Shown here: piece after piece, positions 1 to 10,700 of the stretch
How the letters are laid out: each line of letters starts with the position of its first letter
Numbering within the stretch: position 1 is the first letter of the stretch
Source of the DNA: Tritrichomonas musculus
Lineage: Eukaryota; Parabasalia; Tritrichomonadida; Tritrichomonadidae
NCBI GenBank assembly: GCA_039105265.1
Contig: JAPFFF010000038.1
Span: forward strand, 1,302,001-1,366,000
Direction: 5' to 3'
DNA: 64,000 bases
Translations under genes and position numbers: made by a program
The notes under the pieces: model-generated
Database searches by the model: none
Seen by the model: only the letters and a program-made list of their open reading frames with translations
Told to the model about the DNA's origin: nothing

Positions 1-1765
1 AAGGAATTATTTTAACATTTTTAGGAATATCGATGGTTTTTAATTCTTTACATTCATAAAAAGAATGTTTTCCTATTGTTTTTAATTGACTGTTTGATAA
101 AAAGGTTATTTTTTCTAATTTGGAGCATAATTTAAATGCAGACATTCCTATTTCTATGACTGAAGAAGGAATTGTTACTTCTTTCACACGAGAACAACTG
201 AATGCTAATTTAGGTATTTTTTTAATATTAATATCATTACTCAAGAAAACTTTTGATAATTTATTTGTATTCAAAAAGTTAAAAATTGATAATTTTACAG
301 TCTTACGAAATGATTTTTCTCTTTCAAATAAAATTAAATCTTCATTCTTCCAAATTATATTATTAACTTTATAAAAATCACCAACAAGTCGATCAATGAA
401 AACTGTATTAATTCTTCTGTACGGCCAATAAGTACGTTTTCCTAAAGAACAGTTATTTGTATTCTCTTTTGTTAGTTTTTTCAAAAATAAATGAATATTT
501 GTATTAACAATATATTCCATTATATGTGAACATTTATCAAAGAAATCATACCATTTATAACTTTCTAAATTAAATTTAAATATTTTAACTGATGAATTAT
601 AAAATGCTGATTCATTAACATAGCAATAATGTATCTTATTTTGATTTAATAGATTGTTATATTTGATTTGTTTTAAAGTTGAAGAACTGCTAATCTGTCG
701 TTTATCTTCTTCTTTTGGTGAAGACATATTTTTGTTTTCAATTATATCTAATGTTGATTTTAATTGATTTGGCTTTATAATCAAAGGTAAATTTGTTTTT
801 GAAGCAGATTTTTTAATTATTGGCGGAGAAAAACTTTGCTCTGATAATTTTGATTTACTAATCTTTGTAAAAGTTTTTATTCTTTTATTTTTTTGATTGA
901 ATTTATGAATCGATTCCATGTCCTTTAATTTATTCCAATCTTTGACAGATTTACAATGTGTAAAATCTATTAATTTTAATGATTTGGTGTTTTCAAATGC
1001 ATGGTTTTCGATATAGCGAATAGAAGAAGGAAATACGAGTTCTTCAATGCAAGTTCCTGAAAAAGCAGAATCACCTATATATTTGACATTTGTGTGATCT
1101 AAATTAACATTCATTAATTTGTGGCAAAAATAAAAACTAGAATCATTAATTATTTGAATAGATCTTGGTAGATTAATTGATTTCAATCCTGAGAAAGCAA
1201 AACAAAATTTTGGAATTTCTTTCAATTGACAATTAGATTGAAATTCTACAATTTCAAGATTTTGACAATCAATGAATGCTTCATTTCCAATTGATTTAAC
1301 TGATTCTGGGATAATAATTTTTTTCAATTTTGTGGAATGAGCAAAAGCACAATCTTCAATAGAAACTAATGAAATATCAGGTAAATAAATGTTTTCTATG
1401 TTTGGTCCACAAAATGCTCCACTTTCAATTGTTGAACAGCTTTGAATAATACTAATCTGTTTCAAATTTCGAGGAACAAAAATCAATGATTGATCTAAAA
1501 CTTTTTTCCTATAGTATACTTCATTGTTATTCATAACATAATAAGTATTGTTTGATTCTTTCATTATTGATGTTAACGAAGGTGTATTTATAAACGCTTT
1601 AGAAGATAATATAGATATAGTTTTAGGTATGTTAATTGTTTCGAGTGACAAATCACCTGAAAATGAATATTCTTTGGTTGAATAAAAATGTTTTGCAACT
1701 GTTGCAAAAGTTATAAGTTTTATTTTGGGAAAATGGAAATCTGTTAAAATCAACATTTTTTCCAT
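1..1765 (-). CDS. BspA-like leucine-rich repeat protein (5' part, cut by window edge)
   Basis: One uninterrupted frame of about 588 codons runs from an ATG at 1765 to the left edge, so the 3' end is missing. Residues ~30-290 hold LRR_5/BspA repeats of about 23 residues, with forms such as IPESVKSIGNEAFIDC. A polar, low-complexity linker follows at ~310-390 (SPPIIKKSASKTNLP), then a non-repeat stretch at ~390-500, and LRR_5 repeats resume at ~505-588 (VTIPSSVIEIGMSAF). There is no signal peptide or membrane segment in the part seen. The family is the large trichomonad BspA-like group, some members of which are surface adhesins and many cytosolic. No TCA-Y-W initiator is obvious just upstream, so the start is the first ATG of the open frame. 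A single-copy function cannot be assigned. Confidence 0.85.
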   Translation of the reverse strand, partial: MEKMLILTDFHFPKIKLITFATVAKHFYSTKEYSFSGDLSLETINIPKTISILSSKAFINTPSLTSIMKESNNTYYVMNNNEVYYRKKVLDQSLIFVPRNLKQISIIQSCSTIESGAFCGPNIENIYLPDISLVSIEDCAFAHSTKLKKIIIPESVKSIGNEAFIDCQNLEIVEFQSNCQLKEIPKFCFAFSGLKSINLPRSIQIINDSSFYFCHKLMNVNLDHTNVKYIGDSAFSGTCIEELVFPSSIRYIENHAFENTKSLKLIDFTHCKSVKDWNKLKDMESIHKFNQKNKRIKTFTKISKSKLSEQSFSPPIIKKSASKTNLPLIIKPNQLKSTLDIIENKNMSSPKEEDKRQISSSSTLKQIKYNNLLNQNKIHYCYVNESAFYNSSVKIFKFNLESYKWYDFFDKCSHIMEYIVNTNIHLFLKKLTKENTNNCSLGKRTYWPYRRINTVFIDRLVGDFYKVNNIIWKNEDLILFEREKSFRKTVKLSIFNFLNTNKLSKVFLSNDINIKKIPKLAFSCSRVKEVTIPSSVIEIGMSAFKLCSKLEKITFLSNSQLKTIGKHSFYECKELKTIDIPKNVKIIP

Positions 1766-2953
1766 TTATTTTGATTCAAGATAATTTTGAGAATTGATAT
1801 CAATTGAAACTTGGAGGAAAGTTAAAGCAAGTAAAATACAAATAAAAATCTTCAGAATTTTATATCTTTAAGCGTTTTTTTTATCGCAATCTTTACCAAC
1901 CTCAATATCCTTGTTCTTTGTTAAATTCAGCAACTTCGTTCATTAATAGCCTCATATACCTGAGCATTGCCAAATTCTACTACCTTTTTCTGAACTAATT
2001 TTTATAACTTTTCTCATTTCTAAATTTTAACAGAATTGGTACCAATTCACCCTCATTGTGTAAACCCACCAACCTCGTTAGATTCAAATGTATACTATAT
2101 ATTCCAGCTCATTCTCAATCCTCATCAATTTTTGCCTAATGGCTTCACTATCGTTATCTAATGTTTATTCGCTCAATGTTCATTGCAATTATTTTGCAAA
2201 CTTTACGTAATTCCAAAAAGTGATCATTTTATAATTAACCATTCTCCTATTTGATTATCATAATAACAAATCCATTACTAATTTTATTAGAACTAAATAC
2301 TACTAATCTTAAATGCTTCTCAAATCGAATCAATTGATCAAAACTAAGTGAATTTTGAAAATCGAAAATTCAATGTGTTTTGATCGTTCAAAAGATAAAA
2401 AATTGATTTCACAGTCAATTCAAAATAAACAAGATATAGAGTATAATAGAATCGAATCCTTCATTTGTACATATAACAAATGTGCTATAATTTAATTAGC
2501 ATGTCTCTTAGACTACCTACAATTTTACAAATAAGATGATATTTTATACATTTTTTTGGAATCAGCGTTTCTCGTCATAATATTTGTTTTTATAACCAGA
2601 TATATGTCCAGAATCCGCATTTATTGTCTCAGAATAAGCATCAGGTATCCAGATCTGTATGCATATTTTTGAAAGAACAAACACATCGACCAATTCTAAT
2701 TATACCGACGAAGGGTGATGATATATAATAATAATAATATGTAGTAATTATCCCGATATATTTTTAACTAGCTTCAATTATTAAAATAATATTATTTTTA
2801 CCTTCTTAATTTTTTACCATACTTTAAATATAATATTAATAGCAAATATATATATATTATATAATTGATTAAAATTTATGTTTATAAATTATTCATCGAA
2901 ATATTCAATAAGTAATATATCATATGATATTCAAAAATAAATTATCTAGGTAT
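1766..2953. other. Intergenic, no gene seen
   Basis: This AT-rich stretch lies upstream of the minus-strand BspA gene. I see no coding frame with family signal, no RNA gene and no clear repeat. It presumably holds that gene's promoter. Confidence 0.6.
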
Positions 2954-2954
2954 C

Positions 2955-2986
2955 ACTTTTTGAGTTTTGTAAAATACTCAAAAAGT
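2955..2986. repeat. ACTTTTTGAG hairpin, copy 1
   Basis: Inverted arms ACTTTTTGAG and CTCAAAAAGT are separated by about 12 nt. It is the loosest copy of a hairpin family seen seven times in intergenic DNA of this window. Confidence 0.7.
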
Positions 2987-3013
2987 TATAAAACAGATAA
3001 TTAAACATAAATT

Positions 3014-3055
3014 GAAGTAGCTTTTTGAAGGCTACGCCTTTCAAAAAGCTACTTC
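3014..3055. repeat. Long near-perfect hairpin (AGCTTTTTGAA type), copy 2
   Basis: GAAGTAGCTTTTTGAA is mirrored by TTCAAAAAGCTACTTC around a short GC-containing centre (GGCTACGCC). It is related to the ACTTTTTGAG hairpins but has an AGCT instead of an ACT outer arm. Confidence 0.75.
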
Positions 3056-3169
3056 ATTTATTTTTTAAATAAATATACCTCAATGTAGAATAGTGGGAAA
3101 ATGGCTCATTTGGAAATATATAAAGTAAAAATATTGGATATCTTCAATTTTTAAATTTGTTTAATATTT

Positions 3170-3327
3170 TAAAGTCGGATTCAAAATGCTTGGGACAACA
3201 TTCAATTTTTTTCAATGTTTCTCAGAAAAAAAATCATTCAGCTTTGGACAAATTGACCTAAAAGATTTATAAATTTGACCTTATCGTTTTCAAAAAGTTT
3301 GTCCCAAGCCTTTTGAATCCGACTTTA
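3170..3327. mobile_element. Short MITE, TA target site
   Basis: Terminal inverted repeats of 28 bp (3171-3198 and 3299-3326) start AAAGTCGGATTC and differ at one base. The element is about 155 bp and has no coding capacity. TA lies at both outer ends, consistent with a Tc1/mariner-type target duplication. High arm identity suggests a fairly young insertion. The superfamily is inferred from the TA only. Confidence 0.75.
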
Positions 3328-3339
3328 TATGTTATATGA

Positions 3340-4190
3340 AATATTTTATGTGGCCATCAGGCTTGCTAAAAGGGCGCGGGCAGGAGAAAGTGGCCCGAGG
3401 TGACCTTCGAGCCGGGGCCAAGTGGGGTATATGGTGGCCCGGGCACGGGCTGGCCCGTCCAAACCGTTTTGCCCCCCCCCCCCCCAGGGCTCGTGCCTTT
3501 TATACCATTGCCCGGGCAAATGCTCCAGGCAAAAAACTTATGAAAAAGTTTATAAAAAATAATACATTTTTTTGAATCTTTCTAATTTAAATCAATATTC
3601 TTTATATACTATATCCTATGACTAAATAATAATAAGTGATTAATTAATGTTGTATATTCGTTATTCATTTCAGAGTTTTGAAGCATTACTAATACTGACA
3701 CTAATATTTCTGAAATCTCATAGAAAAAGTGAAATAAATTAATAAAAATTCTATAATATCTTCATTAATATCTAATAATAATGAAATATATATAATCAAA
3801 ATTATAACTTTTTGGTGTGAAGTTTCATTTTTATCGAAAAAAAAACGTTTGTCTATTTGATCTAAGAAATGAAAACCATTGTATTACAATAGATTCATCA
3901 TTTTTTAAGTAAAAATCAGGAACTGAGTGATTTGCATTGAGAATTATTTATTTCATATCAGTATTTATTTAAACGAATTATCTTATTTTAAAAATAAAAT
4001 GCTGAAATAAATAGGAGAAAGCAAATTACAGGGGCATTAAAATTGAGAGGAAGTAAAATTCACACGAGCCACATGTTTGGCCCGTCAATTGCTCAAGGGC
4101 CAAAAGTGCCATTTGTCACTTTTTTGCCCGAGCCTGCCCGGTCCGCCCATTTCGCTAGCCTGGTGGTCATTTTTATTCATTTTATAATGA
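3340..4190. mobile_element. Element with GC-rich, diverged terminal inverted repeats
   Basis: Two GC-rich islands (about 3346-3515 and 4065-4175) stand out in very AT-rich DNA and face each other. The left end GTGGCCATCAGGCTTGC resembles the reverse complement of the right end GCTAGCCTGGTGGTCAT, and the match continues inward loosely for about 70 bp through GGGC/GCCC-rich sequence, including a C13 run near 3475-3487. The AT-rich interior has no coding frame. I read this as an old non-autonomous element or foldback repeat. Exact ends and target duplication were not resolved. The small reading frames inside are by-products of GC content. Confidence 0.5.
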
Positions 4191-4327
4191 TTAGCATGAT
4201 TTTTCTTTTTTCATTCCATCATCTTCTTTCCCAAAAGCAAAGAAATTTAAAATAAAGAAGAAGAAAAAAAATGATAATCTAGAAGACAAATTTGAAAAAT
4301 AATTCTTTAAAAAAGAAAATTAATTAG

Positions 4328-7300
4328 TTAAAAATCAACAAATGATTCAATTGAATCATCTTTCAAATCATGTGTTGAATTTCTTAACCTTTTAACCGTT
4401 AGAGTAAATATTGCTGAAAATAAAGCTATTAATGAAATAATTATGATGAAATTATTAATACAGTTTGATCTTTTTTCTAAATCAACTAGTATTTCATCAT
4501 CATTTAATGAATTCATATTGACTGCGCTATTCATAAAATCATTCTCGAATTTACAAGAAATAATTTTAAGTTTATCTTTAATTGGCCATTTGCCTTCAAT
4601 GTAATGGGAACCTTTCTTTAATTTACCTCTAAAAATGCAATCTTTAAGCTGAATATTATTTCCATTTTTTTCATCAACGAAATTAATCGAGCTTTTAGAA
4701 TTTTCATCTTTTTCAAAATCACAACCAATAAATTCAATTGGACTGTAATCACTAGAGGAAAGCATTCTTAAATCATTATTATCAAAATTGTTGTATATTT
4801 TAACAGCTGATCCTTTATTATGTGAAAAAGAACAATTTACACAAGATGATCCCTTTGACATTAAAAAGATTGCACCACCACCATAAAACATCGTGTTTTT
4901 ATTATTTGAACTCTTTTTATAAAATGCTTCATTTGAAGTAAAATTGCAACCTATAAATGAAATATTGAATTGATCAGAAGTTGTATGAATAAAAACAGCT
5001 CCGCCAAAATTAGCTTTACATCGTAAAAACAAAAGGTCAATGAAGGTTGCATTATTAACGTTTTCTTGTGTATTTTTGATATATATTGCACCACCACAAC
5101 CAGTTGTTGTGACACAATCTATGTATTTAGTATCATTACAATGAATTCCACAATTCACAATATGAATTGCTGTTCCATTTCCTTCTTTATAGCCAGTAAA
5201 ATTGGTAGATAAAACATATATGTATATCATTTTACCGTCGCTTGCATTAAATAAACATTCTTCAAGTGTAGTGAAGTTGCCATTTTCCCAATAACCGCAT
5301 GGTGGATCTATTATTTCTGGCGTCATTGATGGTGAAAAGAACTGTGATTCTGTAAATTGCATTGAATAAGAAAATGCTTCTGTTTGGGAAAATTGTTTAG
5401 AATCACTGAATCCTTTCGATTTTGTATACTTTTCTGATGTCGAAAAAAGAGTTGTTTTAGTGAATCCTTTTGTATTCGAAAAATCTTTTGTTGCTGAAAA
5501 ATGCTGCGATAAAGTAAATAACCCTGACTTTGAGAACTTTTCTGATGTTGTAAAACTAATTGTTAAGCTAAATTTTTCAGAAAAAGAAAAATGATCTGTT
5601 TTTGAGAAATATTGAGACAAACTGAATTTACCAGAAATTGAGAACTTTTCTGAAGTTGAAAAATCTTGTGTAAAACTAAATGCGGAAGACAATGAAAATT
5701 TGTTTGTCAATGAAAAATGATGCGTTTCGCTGAATTCATTCGAACCAGAGAATTTGGAAGATATAGAAAAAGATTTAGATTGACTGAAATAGTTTGAGGA
5801 AGAAAACTTTCCTGATTCAGTGAATGATATGGATTCGCTAAATTCAAGTGTTTTAGTGAATCCAACTGATGATGAAAAGTAGCTTGATTCACTAAATTCC
5901 TTGGAATTAGTGAACTTGGCAGAATCTGAAAAGTCTTGAGAGTAACTGAATATGCCTGAAACAGAAAACTTTGTTGATAATGAAAATATCTCAGTCTTTG
6001 AAAATTCGCCTGATTTGGAGAACATGCTTGATGTTGAAAACTGATTTGATTGGGTGAATTGTCCTGATGTTGAAAATTCACCTGTTTTAGAAAAGGCAGA
6101 TGTTTCACTGAATAATGCTGAACTGGAAAACTTATTTGTAGAAGAAAATGGTTGTGAATTGGTGAATTCATTAGATTTTGAAAACATACTTGATGTTGAA
6201 AACTGATTTGACTGCGTGAATTGACCTGATATTGAAAATTCACCTGTTTTAGAAAAGGCAGATGTTTCACTGAATAATGCTGAACTGGAAAACTTATTTG
6301 TAGAAGAAAATGGTTGTGAATTGGTGAATTCATTAGATTTAGAAAAGATGCCTGATGTTGAAAACTGATTTGACTGCGTGAATTGGCCTGTTAATGAAAA
6401 TTCACCTGTTTTTGTAAATTCTTGGGATTTACTAAAATCTTCTGATTTAGAAAACTTATTTGTAGATGAAAATAACTGAGACTTACTAAATTCTTCTGAT
6501 TTGGAAAACTTTTCAGATAGAGAAAACAAATGAGACTTCGAAAATTGAACTGTCTCTGAAAATTCTCCTGTTTTTGAAAATGGTTTTGAATTAGTAAACT
6601 TGAAGGAATCAGAGAAAACATTTGAAGGTGGAAATTCAAGAGATTTACTGAACTTTTCCGAATTTGAGAAATCATTTGTTAAGGTAAACTCAGAAGAACT
6701 CGAAAATTTATTTGACTGTGAAAAATATTTCGAATTGGAGAATTTATTAGAACTTGAAAACTTCTCTGATCTAGTAAAATCTAATGTACTTGAAAACTTA
6801 TCTGATTTAGTAAAATCAACTGTACTTGAGAACACATCTGATTTAGTAAAATCTTCTGTAGGAAACGTTTTTGATTCTGTAAAATCATTAGATTCTGTAA
6901 AATCTTTTGATTTTGTAAAATCTTTTGATTTTGAAAAATCTTCTGATTTTGTAAAATCTTTTGAATAAGAAAACTTCTGTGAAACTGAGAATTGATCTGA
7001 TTTTGAAAACTTTTTTGACTCCGTGAAAAATTCAGAGTTAGTAAATACTACTGTTGGTGGAGGTGGGATATCTTTATAAATGCAATTAATTACTGCTCCA
7101 CCACTTTGTGTTACAAGAGTCAAATCATCATCATAATATTTTGATAATTGCGGTGATTCATAAATCAAAGCGAAAGCAATACCATCATTCATTAAAGTTT
7201 TGGTTTCATCAAGCTCTCCACTAAAAGAAACCTTTAAACTTGCAGTACTTCCAGTTCCAATTATCCAAAACTTAGAACAATGAATTCTATTTTTTAATTC

Positions 7301-9343
7301 TTTTCCAGCTTCAGTGGTTTGTAATCTAAATCCTCCAATCGAATCTTTTTGCTTGTTCCATGTATTTGCCAACTGGAAATCCGATGCATTTATTCTGACA
7401 GCATTCAAATCAACCCAGTAGGCAAATTTAGAAATTTCATATAAAAATCCAACACCAGCAACTTTAATCGTGTGTTGGCCATAAGGTAAAGGACCAGATG
7501 TGTAAAGAAGCCAATAATTCTGACGATTATTTCCTGTTCCATATTTTTCACTAATCGTAGCTTCTATTTCTCCATCAATATAAAGAGAAAAATTTCTATG
7601 ATTTTCAGCATTAGTGCCAAATACTTGAAATTTCACTCCAATAAAGGTATATTCATATGATACTTTATTATTATCAGTACTCCAGCATTTGTTGCCACAT
7701 GGATAATCTGGTATCGTGTTATCCGGGCAATTTACAGTTTCAGAACACTGTTTGGTGCCATCAACTATCATTGATTGGGGATCAATTGACACAGGTATAT
7801 CTTTTGGTGGTTGTTCAAATAAGTAATAAATGCAATTGAGCATTACTGCTCCATTTGATGTTGTTATAATTAGCTCATCTGAAATAAATTCTATTTCAGG
7901 TGATTCATAAACAACCAAATAATCTTGTCTAGAACCTGAAATATGTTCACTAAAACTACCACTCCAATTACCGAATTTCACATTTGCTTGTCCATGCCAA
8001 CTTGTTTTAGTTCCAATTAACCAAAACTTATTTGTTTGAATTTGTACCTTGCAAGAGCCACCATTAGAGTATTGTCTAACTCCGCCAACATTATCTGTTT
8101 CTGTTTTCCATTCTCCTTCTTTATTAAAATCACTAATGTTAATTCGTTTTGCTCTTAAAGAAGGCCAATAAGCAATTTTATATATTTCAAAATCATTTTG
8201 TGCATCACCTACTAATCGAACAGTATGTTGAGTATAAGGGAAGATTCCAGATGTATATTGAACTTTATACATATAACGTGAAGTTGTTTTCTGATTGACT
8301 GTACCTAATAATATATCATCACAATATACTCTATATGCTCTATGATTTGGATCAAAAGTTCCATATATTTGAAATCTAACGCCAGTAAAAGTATATGAAT
8401 GTGTTGCTGCTCGTTTTTGATCAGACCAACAGTTTTGTCCACATGGATAATTAGTAATAGAATCTGGACATGTTGTTGTATTGCTACAGGCTGTATTTGT
8501 TCTCGAAATTGAAAGAGTTGAGACAGAAATTGGTATGTCTAATGGTTTAGGTATTGGCTCATCAATTATATATATAAAAGCAAACATAGCTAAGCCAACA
8601 GTTCTTAATGTCAAATTATAAAAAGCAAATGGTGCTTCTGATTCATATACTAAAACTGAATCAACTCGATCAGTGGTAATTTTAACACTAAATGTTTCTG
8701 TTACTGGACCATATTCAACTTTCATTTGATCATGACAATTGCATTTAGTTCCATAAATCCAGATTTTGGAGAATTCTATTGTTTTGTTTTTGCCTCTATT
8801 TGTAGCATGTTGCCGAAGACCTCCAGTTTTGTCTGTTTCAGTTTCCCATTCATTTCCATTGTCAATTTTTGTAAATTCGGTAAAATTAATCCTTTTGGCT
8901 CTCATTGATGGCCAATATGCTATTTTAGATATTTCATACATTTGACTAATTGAATGTAATTTAATTGTATGTTCACCATATGGTAATAATTTAGATGTAA
9001 ATTGAAGACTAAATGAAGAACGAGAAGTTCTTTTCTGATCAACGGTTTCATGCAGTTTTTCATCTATATAAACTTCAAATTTACCATGATTTGAATCATA
9101 TGTTCCATAAACTTGGCATTTTACACCTTTAAATGTATATTGATAATCACAAGAACTTGACCAGCATCTTGTACCACATGCTTCTGTAGCATATGTACTT
9201 CCTGGACAAGGAGAAGAATTACTATTGCAATCATATGTTCCTGTTTTAATCAATGATTCAACAGGTATTGAAATTGGTATATCTAAGGGCTCTGTTTCAA
9301 AATCACTTTTAATTATATAAATAAGGAGAGAAAACAACATCAT
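4328..9343 (-). CDS. Large surface protein: three Cys/Trp modules, hexapeptide repeats, Pmp-like beta-helix, TM anchor
   Basis: 1671 residues from the ATG at 9343; a TTG further upstream keeps the frame open but is not a credible start. The N-terminus (MMLFSLLIYII) is a short signal-like hydrophobic segment. Three homologous ~245-residue modules follow, each starting DIP[IV]S and carrying CPxS/CPDx and CG..CWS motifs, with 'KIAYWPSxRAKRIN'-like cores, to about residue 757. About 96 hexapeptides of pattern F-[ST]-x-[ST]-x-x fill ~760-1340. A Cys-containing domain with GGAI/GGAV turns (~1345-1610) resembles the chlamydial Pmp-type right-handed beta-helix family known in trichomonads. A membrane helix (NNFIIIISLIALFSAIF) and a ~20-residue acidic tail end the protein. 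It is probably cell-surface exposed with the hexapeptides as a stalk. Function is unknown; carbohydrate or host binding is inference. Confidence 0.85.
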   Translation of the reverse strand: MMLFSLLIYIIKSDFETEPLDIPISIPVESLIKTGTYDCNSNSSPCPGSTYATEACGTRCWSSSCDYQYTFKGVKCQVYGTYDSNHGKFEVYIDEKLHETVDQKRTSRSSFSLQFTSKLLPYGEHTIKLHSISQMYEISKIAYWPSMRAKRINFTEFTKIDNGNEWETETDKTGGLRQHATNRGKNKTIEFSKIWIYGTKCNCHDQMKVEYGPVTETFSVKITTDRVDSVLVYESEAPFAFYNLTLRTVGLAMFAFIYIIDEPIPKPLDIPISVSTLSISRTNTACSNTTTCPDSITNYPCGQNCWSDQKRAATHSYTFTGVRFQIYGTFDPNHRAYRVYCDDILLGTVNQKTTSRYMYKVQYTSGIFPYTQHTVRLVGDAQNDFEIYKIAYWPSLRAKRINISDFNKEGEWKTETDNVGGVRQYSNGGSCKVQIQTNKFWLIGTKTSWHGQANVKFGNWSGSFSEHISGSRQDYLVVYESPEIEFISDELIITTSNGAVMLNCIYYLFEQPPKDIPVSIDPQSMIVDGTKQCSETVNCPDNTIPDYPCGNKCWSTDNNKVSYEYTFIGVKFQVFGTNAENHRNFSLYIDGEIEATISEKYGTGNNRQNYWLLYTSGPLPYGQHTIKVAGVGFLYEISKFAYWVDLNAVRINASDFQLANTWNKQKDSIGGFRLQTTEAGKELKNRIHCSKFWIIGTGSTASLKVSFSGELDETKTLMNDGIAFALIYESPQLSKYYDDDLTLVTQSGGAVINCIYKDIPPPPTVVFTNSEFFTESKKFSKSDQFSVSQKFSYSKDFTKSEDFSKSKDFTKSKDFTESNDFTESKTFPTEDFTKSDVFSSTVDFTKSDKFSSTLDFTRSEKFSSSNKFSNSKYFSQSNKFSSSSEFTLTNDFSNSEKFSKSLEFPPSNVFSDSFKFTNSKPFSKTGEFSETVQFSKSHLFSLSEKFSKSEEFSKSQLFSSTNKFSKSEDFSKSQEFTKTGEFSLTGQFTQSNQFSTSGIFSKSNEFTNSQPFSSTNKFSSSALFSETSAFSKTGEFSISGQFTQSNQFSTSSMFSKSNEFTNSQPFSSTNKFSSSALFSETSAFSKTGEFSTSGQFTQSNQFSTSSMFSKSGEFSKTEIFSLSTKFSVSGIFSYSQDFSDSAKFTNSKEFSESSYFSSSVGFTKTLEFSESISFTESGKFSSSNYFSQSKSFSISSKFSGSNEFSETHHFSLTNKFSLSSAFSFTQDFSTSEKFSISGKFSLSQYFSKTDHFSFSEKFSLTISFTTSEKFSKSGLFTLSQHFSATKDFSNTKGFTKTTLFSTSEKYTKSKGFSDSKQFSQTEAFSYSMQFTESQFFSPSMTPEIIDPPCGYWENGNFTTLEECLFNASDGKMIYIYVLSTNFTGYKEGNGTAIHIVNCGIHCNDTKYIDCVTTTGCGGAIYIKNTQENVNNATFIDLLFLRCKANFGGAVFIHTTSDQFNISFIGCNFTSNEAFYKKSSNNKNTMFYGGGAIFLMSKGSSCVNCSFSHNKGSAVKIYNNFDNNDLRMLSSSDYSPIEFIGCDFEKDENSKSSINFVDEKNGNNIQLKDCIFRGKLKKGSHYIEGKWPIKDKLKIISCKFENDFMNSAVNMNSLNDDEILVDLEKRSNCINNFIIIISLIALFSAIFTLTVKRLRNSTHDLKDDSIESFVDF
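5700..7050 (-). repeat. 18-bp coding minisatellite (hexapeptide array)
   Basis: Inside the large surface-protein gene, an 18-bp period encodes F-[ST]-x-[ST]-x-x about 96 times. Units differ at positions 3, 5 and 6 but keep Phe at 1 and Ser/Thr at 2 and 4. Between about 6050 and 6375 a block of nine hexapeptides (54 residues, 162 bp) is present twice with very few differences, which shows recent slippage or unequal exchange. Confidence 0.85.
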
Positions 9344-9351
9344 TTTAATAT

Positions 9352-9364
9352 TATGAAAAAGTGA
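9352..9364 (-). promoter_or_regulatory. Initiator candidates for the large surface protein
   Basis: Two minus-strand matches to the trichomonad initiator TCA-Y-W occur: TCACT at 9364-9360 and TCATA at 9356-9352. They give 5' UTRs of 19 or 11 nt to the ATG at 9343 and support that start over the upstream in-frame TTG. Confidence 0.5.
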
Positions 9365-9705
9365 AATTATAATTATCGCTTTGAATTTTCCAAACTTTTT
9401 GAATGTAAACAATCATTTTTTTTTATAGAATTTATTAAATTCTGATGTTTATTTTTTATATAATCAATAATATTATATTAATAATTGTATATTTGATAAT
9501 AATATATTAATAAATCAAATTTTTTCGAACATTATTTTATAAATTTATTTTTCATTTAAACGATTCATGATTATTTCTTCAATTCAAGTATTTAAAACTA
9601 TTTTAAAAAGTTGATGGGGATAATTATCAGAAATTTACATGGTTGGACTTTTTCTAAAATTCAAATATTGTTTATTTTAATTTTGAAATACAAAGGATAA
9701 AAATC

Positions 9706-10230
9706 TAGGCTTTTGTATCCAGTGAACTGAGTGTCCATTTTCGACTTTTTGTAAAAAGCTGTCACTTTTTGTGGACATAAAACTGCTTTTTTATTTAGTA
9801 TTTTATTCAAAGATTTGTGTTGAAGTATCCAAAAAAATTTTTATTGGATACTTTATTTTTACTTTAATAAACTCATTAATATCAGAAAAAAAGCAATAAT
9901 AAATGTCTTTAACACCTACTATTCTTAATTTTTAAAAAACCTCTCAAATATAAATTATAAACTTTTCAAATTCACTAAGAATGATTTTGACCAAGAAGAT
10001 CAACATTTGAAATAAAAAATAAAATTCAATGTAAATTTGGAGCGATATAATTGGTCAAACGAAATATACATTCAAAATAATCAATGAAAATTGAAAGGTG
10101 TATCCAAGATTGAATTAAAGTGTCCATTTTGGCTATTTTGGATACTCAAATTCTCTCAAAAAATAACGAACAAAAATGAGTATCCATTGGATACTTTTTG
10201 AATACAAACTCGTTTGGACACAAAAGCCTA
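9706..10230. mobile_element. Non-autonomous TIR element with 10-bp target duplication
   Basis: Ends TAGGCTTTTGT and ACAAAAGCCTA are inverted repeats flanked by identical GATAAAAATC at 9696-9705 and 10231-10240. The interior (525 bp) is AT-rich with TGTCCA-type subterminal words and no coding frame. A 9-11 bp duplication fits MULE-like elements, which are known in trichomonads, but hAT (8 bp) cannot be excluded since a base or two at each boundary is ambiguous. Confidence 0.75.
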
Positions 10231-10700
10231 GATAAAAATCCCTAATTTTTAAGAAACTTTTTATCCCCTTATTTAAAATTGAATGACATTTGCTAAAAAT
10301 ATATTAGTTTTACAAGTTAATTATAATCTACATAATTTATATAATTATCTTAAAAAACCTTTCTTAGTAATAGAGTGAGGAGAATAATATGTAATCGCTT
10401 CTGAAAAAGTTTAAAATGAAAGAGAAAAGCAATATCGACTTTCTTTTAGTTAGTTTTATTATTATACATAATGCATTATGTAAACGGGTAAATAGGAGTT
10501 TTTTTATCAATTTTTTTCAAATTTTTTTCGAATATATAATTTCTATTAATTCAAAAAAATTGTATATCTTTAACTTTTTCTGTAGAATTAGAGTATAATG
10601 ATTATTCATATAATCTCCCGTTTACATATCATTCTTCATTCATTTCTATGAAAAAGTTGTTAAAATAAAGATAATTTTTTTTCTGATAATGGATATTTAT

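Noticed and set aside
3336-4255. Small frames in the GC-rich islands
   Set aside because: Composition artefacts in inverted-repeat DNA; no family wording.
5707-6675. Two minus-strand frames rich in Phe, Gln and Asn within the array
   Set aside because: Frame shadows of the same 18-bp repeat; no independent domain or initiator.
6600-6968. Plus-strand frame of 122 codons full of LENLFD/VKS repeats
   Set aside because: It is the antisense of the hexapeptide array; the 18-bp period keeps several frames open.
9344-9412. N-terminal extension of the large surface protein
   Set aside because: The open frame begins at a TTG, and initiator motifs point to the ATG at 9343.
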